64,000 nt of DNA from Kordiimonas sp. GTDB lineage: Bacteria; Pseudomonadota; Alphaproteobacteria; Sphingomonadales; Emcibacteraceae. This document shows positions 19,568 to 29,300 of this stretch, piece after piece (position 1 is the stretch's first letter; the number at the start of each line of letters is the position of its first letter). The DNA is taken from the NCBI GenBank assembly GCA_002700365.1, contig PADB01000009.1:62001-126000 (forward strand). Reading direction: 5' to 3'. The notes beneath the pieces are model-generated. The model was not told the DNA's origin. It searched no databases and worked only from the letters and a program-made list of their open reading frames with translations. Both the position numbers and the translations under genes were made by a program.

Positions 19568-19938
19568 GTCAGATGGCCTGTAAGCCGGGTTCTGTCCCTG
19601 TCAAACAGGGGATGACCATTCATCTACGACGACGGTTACCCGCCGCCTCTTGCAACCAACCCGAATAACACCCCGGAAGCGGGGCTCTGTCCCGAAAACA
19701 GCGGTCATTCCTATTTGGTTTTGCTCCCGGTGGGGTTTACCCTGCCCCGGCTGTTACCAGACGGGCGGTGTGCTCTTACCACACCCTTTCACCCTTACCC
19801 CGCAAGCGAGGCGGTTTGCTTTCTGTGGCACTGTCCCTGAAGTTACCTTCGCCGGACGTTATCCGGCACCGTGCTTCCGTGGAGCCCGGACTTTCCTCTC
19901 CCCCACTGTGTGAGGCAGCGGCCATCCGGCCATCTGAC
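19568..19938 (-). ncRNA. rnpB: RNase P RNA component, bacterial type A (rnpB)
   Basis: Catalytic RNA that removes tRNA 5' leaders. Both ends pair as helix P1 (GTCAGATGGCC / GGCCATCTGAC). On the minus strand the conserved blocks occur in order: GAGGAAAGTCCGGGCTCCA, GGTAAGGGTGAAAGGGTG-like P-region sequence, GGTAAACCCCACCGGGAGCA, the AGATGAATG block and the ACAGAACCCGGCTTA near the 3' end. Ends are set by P1 and are accurate to a few bases. Confidence 0.95.
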
Positions 19939-20049
19939 CTATGCTATATGACCTGTACTGCACAAAAGTGCAAGAAAAAGGAAAATATCAAAAAATGCCC
20001 ATAACGCGCTTACCGTCTTGGGCATCGTAAAATTATCATTTATGGATTG

Positions 20050-20412
20050 CTAGATATCCGCGACAATTGGACCTAGCGTCTGTTGCACAACATCTGCGTC
20101 ATCATCGAAGCTCACACCCAAAAAGCCATCTGCATGCCACGCGACTTCCGCCGCCAGTTTGGTCTTATCCCGGATTTTTAATCTGACATGTGCGCCGACC
20201 TCTAATGGCAGGTCCATTTTAATACGCGCCCCGCCCAATGATATGTCATAAACTGTTGTTTTAAATGAATACTGCCCTACAAATAACGTGCCCGACCATA
20301 CCACCGTCCTGCGCTTATATTGCCGCATCGATGTCAGCACATATTTCACCATGTCCATATTGATGGTTTCCCTATTCTTCTTGATTTCTTTAATCGTCAT
20401 GATGGTCCCCAT
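20050..20412 (-). CDS. PilZ domain protein
   Basis: A 120-residue protein that is essentially a single PilZ domain, the cyclic-di-GMP receptor fold. The arginine motif (KRRTVVWSG, Arg34-Arg35) and the downstream DISLGGARI (D-x-S-x-x-G) of the c-di-GMP site are both present, though the classical RxxxR spacing is imperfect, so binding is likely but not certain. No membrane segment. It could start at Met5 (20400), which has a closer GGGGA. Divergent from the small lipoprotein gene. Confidence 0.85.
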   Translation of the reverse strand: MGTIMTIKEIKKNRETINMDMVKYVLTSMRQYKRRTVVWSGTLFVGQYSFKTTVYDISLGGARIKMDLPLEVGAHVRLKIRDKTKLAAEVAWHADGFLGVSFDDDADVVQQTLGPIVADI

Positions 20413-20584
20413 CTCATCTTAACCTTCAGATTGTTATACAAGATATTTCTAAAGAAAGTTCTAATCCACGTAACTACAAGTATATGCGTGGCAATGCGAC
20501 TCCTTCACAACACCGTCTTGCCTTGTGAACAGAAGTCGGGCACATTGCACATAGATACAGTTAAATAGCAAATGAGCCTGTCTT

Positions 20585-20794
20585 ATGTTTCTCTGCCGCC
20601 CCCTAAAAATCATCGCCATCTGTTTGCCCGTGACAATCCTCACTGTGTCCTGCGCGGATGATGAAAAAGGATACGTCTCCAGCTACGATGTGCAGAGCAT
20701 TGATACCGGCCAGGAACTTAAGGCTCTACCCAAGGGGCTGCCAGCAGATCATAAGAATGCCCGTCATATGGATGATAGCTTACAACCGCAATAA
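20585..20794 (+). CDS. Small predicted lipoprotein
   Basis: A 69-residue reading frame whose first 22 residues form a hydrophobic signal with basic start (CRPLKIIAICLPVTILTVSC); the TVSC end resembles a lipobox, giving a mature peptide of about 47 polar residues. No family is recognised. It fills a gap between two leftward genes and its ribosome-binding site is weak, so it could be a chance frame, but the signal-like N-terminus speaks for a real gene. Confidence 0.5.
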   Translation: MFLCRPLKIIAICLPVTILTVSCADDEKGYVSSYDVQSIDTGQELKALPKGLPADHKNARHMDDSLQPQ

Positions 20795-20800
20795 GCACGC

Positions 20801-21541
20801 TTATTGCTCAATCCCCGCAAGGTCCAAGAGTTGCTCTAGCCGCGCCTGCGTTAAGGCGGCGGCAATCCCGGTCATCTGATCCGGTACGAAATGCCGTTGA
20901 AAGGCCGTGACAACGGCCTCTGTTGTATCATCGTAAAAACCGCTGACACGTAGGCCATACCCAAAAGCCGCTAACTTACGCTGCAAATCTTCAACGGCGG
21001 GGCCGCTTTCCCCTGGCCGTAAAGACGGCCCCTGTGCCGACACCACATCCGGCCATAGCCCCACACCTTCCGCCGCCAGTCTGGACCAATCAAACTTTTC
21101 CCCTGGGTCTTTGCGGCGTGCTGGTGCAACATCTGAATGGGCCAATATAAAACGGTCTTCAATATCGTAGCGGGATTTTAGGGTCTGCAATAGCGGGATT
21201 AATGCCGTCATCTGCGCATCTGTAAAGTGATGATAATCGCCATGATATCCGTATTCCGGCGCGTCATGCCCTTTATTGACTAATTCAATGCCCATAGCAC
21301 AACTGTTAATGTCACGCTCCCCTGACCAAGACGACACCCCCGCATGCCAGGCTCGCTTTTCTTCGGCAACCAGCTGATGCACCGTTCCATCCAGATCAAT
21401 CAGATAATGGGCACTCACTTTCGCAGCGGGATCACACAACCGCGCTAAAGCCGCCGCCCCCGAAGACATCCCGGTGTAATGCAACAGAACCATCCAAATG
21501 GGCGATGTTCGATCATCAAAGTTGGGCGATGAATATAACAT
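20801..21541 (-). CDS. N-acetylmuramoyl-L-alanine amidase (AmiD-like)
   Basis: Zinc amidase that cleaves the bond between MurNAc and L-Ala, usually on muropeptides or anhydro-muropeptides. The Amidase_2 domain spans about 1-170, with zinc/active-site motifs LLHYTGM, WHAGVSSW, GIELVN and LAHSDVAPARRKDPG. A C-terminal PG_binding_1-like domain (about 175-240, VEDLQRKLAAFGYG) follows. No signal peptide is visible, so it may act in the cytoplasm on recycled muropeptides or be exported otherwise. It lies 40 bp after the TerB/DnaJ gene, a pairing common in alphaproteobacteria. Confidence 0.92.
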   Translation of the reverse strand: MLYSSPNFDDRTSPIWMVLLHYTGMSSGAAALARLCDPAAKVSAHYLIDLDGTVHQLVAEEKRAWHAGVSSWSGERDINSCAMGIELVNKGHDAPEYGYHGDYHHFTDAQMTALIPLLQTLKSRYDIEDRFILAHSDVAPARRKDPGEKFDWSRLAAEGVGLWPDVVSAQGPSLRPGESGPAVEDLQRKLAAFGYGLRVSGFYDDTTEAVVTAFQRHFVPDQMTGIAAALTQARLEQLLDLAGIEQ

Positions 21542-21581
21542 TACTAACCTTTGCCACTTTCTGCCTCAAAGACGTTTCACC

Positions 21582-22319
21582 TTACGACAATCCCCGCTGT
21601 TTACATACGGCATCATAGGCCGTATTGATCGCGGCCAGTTTGTCATTCGCCACATCAATAAACTCTGGTGGCATACCCTGCGCGATTAATCTATCCGGGT
21701 GATGTTCTTTAATCAGCTGCCGGTAATGCTTTTTCAATTCAGTGTCTGTGACAGAAGGCTCAACGCCCAAAACAGTATAGGGGTCTGCACGGTCGGCCCC
21801 TAAATGGCTGGCCCGTATACGTTCAAATTCTGTTTCGGGAAAACCAAAAATCGCGGCCACTTCGCGCAGGAATGTCAATTCAGCAGGGTGAATAACACCA
21901 TCCGCCCGCGCAATATGAAATAAAATATCCAGCAGGTCTTCCAACACCGCCGGGCGGTCCTGAAACAATGTGGCCAGCTGCCGGGCATAAGGCTCAAAAC
22001 CGCGTGCATCCTGCTTCGCCTGATTAAACAAACGCCCCACATTCTTCAGTTCATGCTCCGGCACATGAAAGGCCCGGCGGAAAACGTCTATTTCATCGCG
22101 TGTAACCTGCCCATCGGCTTTGGCCATTTTTGCGGAAAGCACAATGACCCCTATGGTAAAGGAAATTTGCTGTGTCCCCTCCGTATTTTCGCCCTCATTA
22201 TCCGCTTCGCGCATATGGCGATCCACAGCATGTCCCGCCAATGCCCCCAGCAGGCCACCAATCGGGCCACCAATGGCAAAACCCGCGGCGCCGCCAACTA
22301 CCTTTCCCCAAATAGACAT
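21582..22319 (-). CDS. TerB- and J-domain protein (DjlA-like co-chaperone)
   Basis: A 245-residue protein with a glycine-rich hydrophobic N-terminus (about 5-32, a possible membrane-associating glycine zipper), a TerB-like helical domain (about 55-170, with AKADGQVTRDEIDVF and ARADGVIHPAEL repeats), and a C-terminal J domain (about 180-245) carrying the HPD motif in IKEHHPDRL that stimulates DnaK. This order equals DjlA. It is probably the first gene of a two-gene unit with the amidase. Confidence 0.9.
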   Translation of the reverse strand: MSIWGKVVGGAAGFAIGGPIGGLLGALAGHAVDRHMREADNEGENTEGTQQISFTIGVIVLSAKMAKADGQVTRDEIDVFRRAFHVPEHELKNVGRLFNQAKQDARGFEPYARQLATLFQDRPAVLEDLLDILFHIARADGVIHPAELTFLREVAAIFGFPETEFERIRASHLGADRADPYTVLGVEPSVTDTELKKHYRQLIKEHHPDRLIAQGMPPEFIDVANDKLAAINTAYDAVCKQRGLS

Positions 22320-22421
22320 TTCAATGTTCTTCCCTTATGTTGTTGCCAACAACCTAGACTATAAAACAAATTTAATAACATCCAACGCCAATATAACAAT
22401 ATAATCAAGGCCGCCCCCTTT

Positions 22422-23642
22422 ATGTTCAATCGACAGAATACTTCCCCGGCAAATAACCAGAATTTATTGGTGATTGTTATTCTTGCCGTCACGGGATCAT
22501 TCGGGGCCTTGTCCATTGATGCGCTGGTCCCTGCACTGCCGGAAATAGCCCGTGAATTTCAGACAACGACCTTACAAACCCAATGGACGATCAGCAGCTT
22601 CTTGCTCGGCTTTGGCCTGGGGCAAATGTTAATCGGGCCACTGGCAGACCGCTTTGGCCGCCGCCCAACTTTACTCTGGGGCATTGCGCTTTATACCATC
22701 ACCAGTTTGTGCTGCATTCTTGTAGACAGTATTGAACTTCTAACAGCAATGCGCTTCTTGCAGGCCGTCGGGGCCGCCGCAGGGGCCGTCATAACACGTG
22801 CCGTTGTGCGTGACGTCTACACTTCTGACAAGGCGGCCAAGGCCCTCTCCGTCATGCTCAGCATCACTTTGCTCACCCCTTTTATCGCCCCAATTATTGG
22901 CGGACTGGCGGTCACTTATTTTCATTGGACACTCAGCCTATGGATCATGGCAGCCTGCGGGACTCTGTGTTTGCTGGCCAATGGTCATCATCTCGTTGAA
23001 TCACTGCCACCTGACCAACGGCACTCGTTGCATATTCTGCACATCATCTCTGTCTATAAAGATATTATCCGCAGCCCCGTTTTCCTGCGCCATTGCCTGA
23101 CCTATTCTTTTTGTTTTGCCGGCCTGTTTATCTATATTGCCAATGCTGCATTTATTATTGTCAATACAATGGGTTATGGCCCTGAAAGTGTTGGCTATTT
23201 ATTCGCCGGAACGTCATTGGGGGCCAGCCTTGGGGCTTATTTATCCCGACTTCTTTTGAACCGCAACCCGGTACATATCGTCCAGCGTTTGGGTATCCTC
23301 TCATTTATCATCGGCTGTATCTGCGTGCTGATCTTGGCCTTATTAGAAACCCACAATATCTATCTTTTTGGCTTCTCAATGGTTTTTTGCACCATTGGCA
23401 TGGGCATTTCATGGCCAAGCTGCACAAGCCGCGCCATGGCACCCTTTAAAAAATCCGCGGGCAGCGCCTCTGCTCTGTTAGGGGGGCTGCAATTTATTCT
23501 GGCTTCCGTGACCAGCCTTCTGGCAGCACGCTTTATTCAACAGGATTTTCTCATTATGGCCGTTGCCATGATGATATGCGCCGTCATGGTCGTAATTGTG
23601 TTTTACGGCCTGCGGCCGCTTGCTGATGATCAGGCGGACTAA
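22422..23642 (+). CDS. Bcr/CflA-family multidrug MFS transporter
   Basis: Inner-membrane proton-driven exporter of the drug:H+ antiporter-1 family. The 406 residues form 12 hydrophobic segments. The start SFGALSIDALVPALPEIAREF and the loop 2-3 motif GPLADRFGRRPTLLWG are characteristic of Bcr/CflA proteins. The substrate cannot be read from sequence; relatives export bicyclomycin, chloramphenicol, florfenicol or sulfonamides. It is divergent from the TerB/DnaJ gene with about 100 bp between. Confidence 0.92.
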   Translation: MFNRQNTSPANNQNLLVIVILAVTGSFGALSIDALVPALPEIAREFQTTTLQTQWTISSFLLGFGLGQMLIGPLADRFGRRPTLLWGIALYTITSLCCILVDSIELLTAMRFLQAVGAAAGAVITRAVVRDVYTSDKAAKALSVMLSITLLTPFIAPIIGGLAVTYFHWTLSLWIMAACGTLCLLANGHHLVESLPPDQRHSLHILHIISVYKDIIRSPVFLRHCLTYSFCFAGLFIYIANAAFIIVNTMGYGPESVGYLFAGTSLGASLGAYLSRLLLNRNPVHIVQRLGILSFIIGCICVLILALLETHNIYLFGFSMVFCTIGMGISWPSCTSRAMAPFKKSAGSASALLGGLQFILASVTSLLAARFIQQDFLIMAVAMMICAVMVVIVFYGLRPLADDQAD

Positions 23643-23737
23643 GACGCACATCAACACATCACAGTCGCCACCCACTAGGCCACAGACGCCTTATGTCATA
23701 AGCCCATAGCCCGTTATCCTGGCGGCAGCGATGCGTT

Positions 23738-24421
23738 CTACGATGTCGGCGACCCGTAAATACGCTTTATATCCGGCAATTCGGTCCCATAATAATGCAC
23801 CCAGATATAAAGGTGATTAAACGCCGCCAGGCACAATGCCGCCGCAGACCCCCACCATAAAGCCGGCACCCACAGCAGCAGGAAGCCATAGATATACATG
23901 CCGTTGCTGGTAAAGCGGAAAATACCCCGGCGCACAAAGGGCATAGTGCGATAGTCTTCTTCAAAATGATCGGCGCCAAAGGCCCGCTTAAATCCGAAAT
24001 ACCGTTTCACCGAATAAAACAGATATAATGACGGCAACAATAAAATAACCGCGACCAGTTTCATCAGGACACCATCCCCGGGCAATGTGCCCTGATTGGC
24101 ATAAGCCACGATAAAAACCGGTAACACACGACCAATACCCAAAAGCGCAAATAGCACAGCGTACAAGGGAAAACCTGCCGCCCCCAAACAGCGGGTAACA
24201 TACTGTCCATGCAATTGCAGCCGCCAGACAAACCAGACCAGCACCTGATGAGAAATGCTAATCCCCACGCCCAGCCATAACCAGAACAGGGTGTCCCGCC
24301 CCCAGGCCGCCCCGGTGCTGACCTGTTCCAACTCCACTGCCTGACACAGACCATATAACAGCAGTCCAAGACACAACGCATGCAACCATTGCCTCTCAAA
24401 GATCAACTTTAAAGACGCCAT
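23738..24421 (-). CDS. PEMT/ICMT-like integral membrane methyltransferase
   Basis: A 227-residue polytopic membrane protein with five or six hydrophobic helices. The C-terminal half (RRGIFRFTSNGMYIYGF ... YYGTELPDIKRIYG) resembles the isoprenylcysteine/phosphatidylethanolamine methyltransferase fold, whose last motif normally reads EEP-x(n)-YG; here it is TELPDIKRIYG. A phospholipid or lipid methylation role is therefore plausible but unproven. A strong GGAGGGG stands before the ATG. Monocistronic in appearance, convergent with the MFS gene. Confidence 0.65.
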   Translation of the reverse strand: MASLKLIFERQWLHALCLGLLLYGLCQAVELEQVSTGAAWGRDTLFWLWLGVGISISHQVLVWFVWRLQLHGQYVTRCLGAAGFPLYAVLFALLGIGRVLPVFIVAYANQGTLPGDGVLMKLVAVILLLPSLYLFYSVKRYFGFKRAFGADHFEEDYRTMPFVRRGIFRFTSNGMYIYGFLLLWVPALWWGSAAALCLAAFNHLYIWVHYYGTELPDIKRIYGSPTS

Positions 24422-24619
24422 CTTCCCCTCCCGTTTATCTCCCAGAGGATCAGTATAGCCTGAGAGTGCCTATCAAGGAAATTTAACGAAAACAGAATGA
24501 ACTATGCGCCATTACACTATTGCATTTTTAAAACTGCAAACTGTTTTACATTCGCCACTCCTAGGAGTTTAAGTTATCCTACAACAAACATTTATTTTTC
24601 GATATGGGGTATATGGATA

Positions 24620-25414
24620 ATGTTTGAGAGCATGACTGCAACAGAATGGATGGGAGTAATAGGAGCTGCTGCATGGACACCACATCTATGGCTACTCATT
24701 AAAAAGATTGTAGAAAAACCTTCCATACAAATCATCACCTCTCAGAATGTAGAACTGGGCTATACAATTCTCGGTCCAATTTTCAATTTTCATTTAGCTT
24801 TTGCAATTCAAAACAAGGATATTGTTGCAACGTCCCTTCAAGTCAGAATTATACACGAGGACGGTGATAAAAAAGTTTTCCAATGGAAAGCTGTACAACA
24901 GAACCTTATGGAGGTCAGTGCACCAGATGGTTCTATCCTTCCGTACAAAAAACAAAACTCTGTGTTAGCTATCAAGTTGAACCAAAAGAATATTGAAGAG
25001 CGCTTTGTCCAATTCCAGCTCCCCCCCTTTGAAGCGCAAAAAGATCAACATGAAAGAGAAGTGCTGGATTTTATTTCCTTTGAACAAGCGAAGGATAATT
25101 TCAGCACATCCACCACCATGGAATCTAAGGAAATGCAGAACCTAATCAGTTACATTAAACAGCAATTCTCATGGAAAGCAGGTCGCTACTCAGTAGAAAT
25201 TGAAATCACCTCTGATGAGGCATTCACTGTAACAGGAGATCGATATGAGTTTCTACTATCTCCACAAGACATAAGCAAACTTGAAGCAAACAAAGAACTA
25301 ATTGAACAACATTACAGAACAGCCGTCTTCCTAGATCATGAGCAAGGCCAAGATGAAAACGCGACATTCCCTAAATGGAACTGGGTCAATCCGACACTTA
25401 AACAAATAAAATAG
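24620..25414 (+). CDS. Unknown membrane-anchored protein in an AT-rich islet
   Basis: I do not recognise this 264-residue protein. It begins with one hydrophobic segment (MTATEWMGVIGAAAWTPHLW, then LLIKKI), which would anchor it with the C-terminal body probably in the cytosol. The body is polar: a beta-rich region (about 40-165, IQIITSQNVELGY onwards) and a helical, Gln/Glu/Lys-rich region (about 165-240). The frame is open back to 24497 but that extension looks non-genic. Codon use is clearly more AT-rich than both neighbours and a toxin-antitoxin pair follows, so horizontal acquisition is likely. A phage-defence or stress role is speculation. Confidence 0.75.
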   Translation: MFESMTATEWMGVIGAAAWTPHLWLLIKKIVEKPSIQIITSQNVELGYTILGPIFNFHLAFAIQNKDIVATSLQVRIIHEDGDKKVFQWKAVQQNLMEVSAPDGSILPYKKQNSVLAIKLNQKNIEERFVQFQLPPFEAQKDQHEREVLDFISFEQAKDNFSTSTTMESKEMQNLISYIKQQFSWKAGRYSVEIEITSDEAFTVTGDRYEFLLSPQDISKLEANKELIEQHYRTAVFLDHEQGQDENATFPKWNWVNPTLKQIK

Positions 25415-25545
25415 GATAGAACCTTCCAATATTATAGTGCATCCGCACCAGCTCCTTTCACTATGCTAATAACATAAATCCTCTTAGACCTTTGTTACAA
25501 GCTGACAATTTCAGGCAGGAGAAATTTGCAAGTGCGGTAGGCTAT

Positions 25546-25803
25546 CTAACCATAGTGAAACCGGCATTGAGCAATCAGGATTGCATCTTCCGTCACTTTG
25601 TAGACTAAACGATCTGTATGGCTAATACGCCGGGACCAGTAACCTTGCCAATTATGTTTAAGAGGTTCAGGTTTTCCCGTCCCTTCAAAAGGTGTACGCT
25701 TTACTTCTTTAATCAGAGCATTAATGCGCTTCAGCGTTCTTTTGCCCTGTTTCTGCAAATAAAGATAATCTTCCCAGGCATTTTCAGACCATATCAGCTT
25801 CAT
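25546..25803 (-). CDS. yoeB: YoeB toxin (ribosome-dependent mRNA endonuclease)
   Basis: Type II toxin of the YoeB/Txe branch of the RelE superfamily, which cleaves mRNA in the ribosomal A site. The 85 residues align with E. coli YoeB without gaps in the core: RTPFEGTGKPEPLKHNWQGY and SRRISHTDRLVY. The catalytic residues Glu46, Arg65 and His83 are all present, so the toxin should be active. It overlaps its antitoxin gene by four bases. Confidence 0.96.
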   Translation of the reverse strand: MKLIWSENAWEDYLYLQKQGKRTLKRINALIKEVKRTPFEGTGKPEPLKHNWQGYWSRRISHTDRLVYKVTEDAILIAQCRFHYG

Positions 25804-26054
25804 GCGTCAGCAAGCTCGCGCTCCGTACCACTACCGGATTCAAGCTCTGCAATACTTTCATTCAGCCGTTTGGCGTTCGCAGGGCTGGACAGTAAATACA
25901 TGGTTTCTTGTAAAGAATCATAATCGGCCTTGCTAACAATCACGACATCATCGCCGGATTTCTGTGTGACATGAAAAGGTGTATGGTCAGCATTTGCAGA
26001 CTTCATAAGATCTGCAAAATTCTGACGGGCTTTTGTATATGATAATGTTTGCAT
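25800..26054 (-). CDS. yefM: YefM antitoxin (Phd/YefM family)
   Basis: Antitoxin that binds and neutralises YoeB and represses its own operon. The 84 residues have the Phd/YefM N-terminal DNA-binding fold (TLSYTKARQNFADLM, VIVSKADYDSLQETMYLL) and a charged C-terminal tail expected to wrap the toxin. The four-base overlap with yoeB provides coupled synthesis. Three TGTACA operator cores lie 14-37 bp upstream of its start. Confidence 0.95.
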   Translation of the reverse strand: MQTLSYTKARQNFADLMKSANADHTPFHVTQKSGDDVVIVSKADYDSLQETMYLLSSPANAKRLNESIAELESGSGTERELADA

Positions 26055-26067
26055 TGCCGAATTCCTC

Positions 26068-26091
26068 TGTACAATTAACTGTACATGTACA
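26068..26091 (-). promoter_or_regulatory. YefM-YoeB operator with three TGTACA cores
   Basis: TGTACA occurs at 26068-26073, 26080-26085 and 26086-26091. The first two are 12 bp centre to centre, the same core and spacing described for the short and long palindromes of the E. coli yefM-yoeB operator; the third is directly adjacent. Confidence 0.8.
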
Positions 26092-26302
26092 ACTTTAATT
26101 TATCAAGCATTTCTTTACTGTATGGCAGCCGCTCCGCTTGTTTCGCATTGCCAGATACCCAATCACACCAAAATTTGCTACCACGTGTTAATAGTTTGTA
26201 AAAAAACGGGCGTCTAAACCATTAGAGAACATGACCTGAAAAGCCCGCGTAATTTTTTTAAAAAATTAAAATCGCAGAATAATGCGGTTTTTGGAGACCA
26301 AA

Positions 26303-29300
26303 ATGAGCAGAAAATGGCAATTCTGGATTGATCGTGGGGGCACGTTTACCGACATCGTCGCCCGCCAGCCCGATGGCCGGACCGTCACTCATAAGCTTCT
26401 CTCCGAAAACCCGGAACAATATGAGGACGCCGCCCTGCAGGGCATACGCACGCTGCTGGGTCTTTCCGGTAGTGCCAAACTACCCGCAGACCAGATCGCC
26501 AGTGTGAAGATGGGTACCACCGTGGCCACCAATGCGCTATTGGAACGCAAGGGGGAACCTACCCTTCTGGTCATTACCCGGGGATTTGGAGAGGCCCTGC
26601 ATATCGGTTACCAAAATCGTCCGCATCTTTTTGATCTGGACATTCCACCTCCCGACCTTCTTTACCAACAAGTCATCGAGGCCAATGAACGCGTCACATC
26701 GACAGGAGAAATCCTGACCCCTTTCACGCCTGAAGATCTGCGCCCGGCACTAGAAGCCGCCTATAACGCGGGTCTGCGCGCCGTTGCCATTGTCTTCCTG
26801 CATGGTGACCGCTATCCCGACCATGAACAGGCCGCCGCCCAATTGGCCCGTGACATTGGCTTTACACAGATTTCCACCAGCCACGAAACATCGCCCCTGA
26901 TCAAATTAATCAGTCGCGGTGATACAACTGTCGTGGATGCCTATCTGTCACCCATTTTGCGCCGTTATGTGGACCGGGTGCAGGCCCATCTAGGTGACAT
27001 CCCCCTGTATTTTATGCAATCCAGCGGCGGATTGACCAATGCCGGTCATTTTCAGGGAAAGGATGCCATTCTTTCAGGCCCCGCCGGGGGCATTGTTGGT
27101 CTGGCGAAGACCAGTACTGAAGCCGGGTTTGATAAATGTATCGGCTTTGATATGGGGGGGACATCCACCGATGTGGCCCATTACCGCGGGCAATATGAAC
27201 GCAGTTTTGAAACACAGGTTGCTGGCGTGCGTATGCGCGTGCCCATGATGGACATTCATACTGTGGCCGCAGGCGGTGGTTCTATTTTGCAATTTGACGG
27301 CCAACGTTTTCGGGTCGGCCCCCATTCTGCCGGTGCCACGCCCGGCCCCGCGGCCTATCGCCGCGGCGGGCCATTGACCCTCACTGACTGCAACCTGTTT
27401 CTAGGCCGCCTGTCAAAAGATGACTTCCCCGCCGTCTTTGGCCCCCATGCAAACCAACCGTTGGACACAGATATTGTCCAGCAAAAATTCACCGAATTAC
27501 ATAATACTGTCAATGCCGCCGGCTTCCGGCTCAGCTCACCCGAAGATATCGCGGAAGGATTTCTAACCATCGGCATTGAAAACATGGCCGCGGCGATCAA
27601 GAAAATCTCTATCCAGCGCGGTTATGATGTCAGCCAGTATACACTGGTCTGCTTTGGCGGGGCTGGCGGGCAGCATGCCTGCCGTGTGGCTGACCGTTTG
27701 GGGATGAGCCGGGTTTTCATTCACCCTTATGCGGGTGTCCTGTCCGCCTTTGGTATGGGGCTGGCAGACCTGCGGGCACTGCGTGAGCAGGGGATCAACC
27801 TTCTACTCAGCGAAGCAGATTTTCCTGCTGTAAAGGATCACCTGCAACGCCTTTGCCAAAATGTCTGCGATGAACTGGCCGCGCAAAACGTCAGCAGTCC
27901 CGATGTCAGCTATCAATTGCACATCCGCTATCACGGAAGCGACAGTCCGCTGCAAATCAATTTTGACCCCGGTCAACACGGTGTACCGGAATTGACACGC
28001 CTTTTTGAAACTGAACACTTAAAACAGTTTGGTTTCATTGATGCGGACACCCCCCTGATAATTGAGGCCGCCACTGTTGAAGCCGCCGGCGGCGGCGAAA
28101 AGGGCAACATTTATCAACATATCCCCCCCACGAGCTCGCCTGAAGACGATCAAAAGACGGCGCGCTTTTATGCCGGTGGGCAATGGGTTGCGGGCCCGCG
28201 ACGGCATCGCCACACGATCCTTCCCGGTCAGGTCATCCACGGGCCCGCCCTGATCATAGAAGACCATGGCACCAATTTGCTGGAACCCGGCTGGCAGGCG
28301 GAAACAGATACCCGAGGCAATCTCATTTTAACACGCGTCTCCCCCGCCCCCCGCCAACAGGCTGTCGGCACTGATGCCGACCCTGTAATGCTGGAAATTT
28401 TTAATAATCTGTTCATGAACATTGCCGAACAAATGGGAATTGTACTGGAAAAAGTCGCCCATAGCGTCAATATGAAAGAACGACTTGATTTCTCCTGCGC
28501 AGTTTTTGATGCGCAAGGCAATCTGATCGCCAATGCCCCCCACGTCCCTGTGCATTTAGGCTCCATGGGGGCCAGCGTCCGCAGCATTATACAGCAAAAT
28601 CAGGGACAGATGCAGCGCGGGGATGTCTATCTCTTAAACGATCCTTATCGTGGCGGCACCCACCTTCCCGACATCACCGTCATCACACCTTATTTTATTG
28701 ACAGTGCCCCTTCACAATCCCCGGATTTTTATGTTGCAACACGGGGGCATCATGCCGACATCGGCGGCATCACGCCGGGGTCCATGCCTCCCTTTTCCCG
28801 TCATATTGATGAAGAAGGCATTCTCTTTTCCAATTTTAAGTTGGTCGACAAAGGGCAGTTCCGGGAGACCGCCTTGCGGCAGCATTTAGCATCCGGCCCT
28901 TATCCCGCGCGAAACATTGACCAGAATATCGCCGATCTGAAAGCCCAAATCGCCGCGAATAAAAAAGGGTTGCAGGAATTAGTACATATGGTTGCCGAAT
29001 TCGGCGTGGACACTGTCCGCGCCTATATGGGCCATGTGCAGGACAACGCCGCACAATCCGTACGCCAGGTTATCACTCAGCTACGGGATGGGCGCTGCCA
29101 CTATAAATTGGATAACGGGGCAGAAATCCATATTGCGGTTTCTGTAAATACCACGGACAAATGCGTAACATTGGACTTTACCGGCACCAGCCCCCAGCTC
29201 GCGGACCTGAATTTTAATGCCCCGCGTGCCATTACCGAAGCGGCAATTCTCTATGTTTTCCGCTGCCTCGTCCAAGATGATATCCCTTTAAACGAAGGCT

